Part shown: one piece after another, positions 5,273 through 5,391 of the stretch
Layout of the letters: each line of letters starts with the position of its first letter
How positions within the stretch are numbered: position 1 is the stretch's first letter
Origin: Thiotrichaceae bacterium
GTDB taxonomy: Bacteria > Pseudomonadota > Gammaproteobacteria > Thiotrichales > Thiotrichaceae
Length of the DNA: 5,391 bases
Assembly: GCA_024762625.1 (NCBI GenBank)
Contig: JANTHA010000158.1
Coordinates: forward strand, 1-5,391
Reading direction: 5' to 3'
Notes under the pieces: generated by a model
Database searches by the model: none
Told to the model about the DNA's origin: nothing
The model's input: the letters and a program-made list of their open reading frames with translations, nothing else
Made by a program: the position numbers and the translations under genes

Positions 5273-5287
5273 GCAAAGAGTGTGCCA
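5273..5287 (-). promoter_or_regulatory. Sigma-54 (RpoN) promoter of the porin gene
   Basis: On the minus strand TTGGCAC-A-CTCT-TTGCT matches the sigma-54 consensus YTGGCACG-N4-TTGCW with a single change (A for the last G of the -24 box). The GG (5286-5285) and GC (5274-5273) doublets are exactly 12 bp apart as required. It predicts transcription from about 5261-5260, giving a leader of roughly 77 nt before the ATG. RpoN promoters need an ATP-driven enhancer-binding activator, so the porin should be switched by a specific signal. Confidence 0.85.
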
Positions 5288-5294
5288 AAATTAG

Positions 5295-5333
5295 GTTTAA
5301 GCCTTGATATAGCCATATTTCAAGGATTTAAAC
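5295..5333. promoter_or_regulatory. 39-bp two-part dyad upstream of the sigma-54 promoter, candidate activator site
   Basis: GTTTAA-N1-CCTTGA (5295-5307) is mirrored by TCAAGG-N2-TTAAAC (5320-5333): two perfect 6-bp half-site pairs, with the 12-bp centre also partly symmetric. It starts 8 bp upstream of the -24 box and is centred near -52. It does not match the NtrC site (TGCACC-N5-GGTGCA) that I know. Activator sites usually lie further out (about -80 to -150), so a repressor or accessory factor is possible. Confidence 0.5.
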
Positions 5334-5391
5334 ATAATTTTTTGCAGGTCAATTATAATATAATAATTTACTAATATGCAAAAAAGCAACA
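5334..5391. other. AT-rich edge region upstream of the porin promoter
   Basis: This stretch is very AT-rich and without a gene. AATATGCAAAA (5373-5383) is the exact inverse of TTTTGCATATT (5228-5238) in the porin leader. It may hold further upstream activator or DNA-bending (IHF-like) sites, but none could be named; the next gene lies outside the window. Confidence 0.3.

Overview
The window reads as chromosomal DNA of a moderately AT-rich Gram-negative bacterium, most likely a gammaproteobacterium. Three products carry Sec-type signal sequences, one is an outer-membrane barrel of the TorF/Gcw_chp kind, and one is an esterase of the YbfF family. A Gly/Asn-rich exported protein resembling the sulfur globule family hints at a sulfur-oxidising or methylotrophic lineage, but that placement is an inference from composition and memory of the family. 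No phage, plasmid, CRISPR, tRNA or rRNA signal is visible.

Layout, left to right. Positions 2-379 (+) hold the 3' part of a flavodoxin-fold NAD(P)H:quinone oxidoreductase, cut by the window edge. After 17 bp, 397-1209 (+) encodes a YbfF-like alpha/beta-hydrolase, probably in the same transcript, and a hairpin overlapping its stop codon may end it. A 184-bp AT-rich spacer with small repeats leads to 1394-1945 (+), a short secreted Gly/Asn-rich protein that stands alone and is followed by a textbook terminator (1977-2006). A further spacer leads to 2218-3681 (+), a membrane-anchored protein with a long cytoplasmic coiled coil that I do not recognise.

Positions 3682-4517 form an unusually long space between two convergent genes. 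It holds hairpins, degenerate direct repeats about 82-85 bp apart, a 191-bp interval bounded by perfect 10-bp inverted repeats, and the terminator of the gene on the other strand, but no convincing gene.

The last gene, 4518-5183 (-), is a TorF-family putative porin. Its control region is the most informative part of the window: a near-perfect sigma-54 (RpoN) promoter at 5273-5287, a 39-bp two-part dyad directly upstream of it, and a leader in which two overlapping inverted repeats can form mutually exclusive hairpins, the first beginning at the predicted transcription start. The porin therefore looks tightly controlled by an RpoN activator. No single undescribed multi-gene system is evident; the best leads are the porin control region, the orphan coiled-coil membrane protein, and the repeat-bearing intergenic region.
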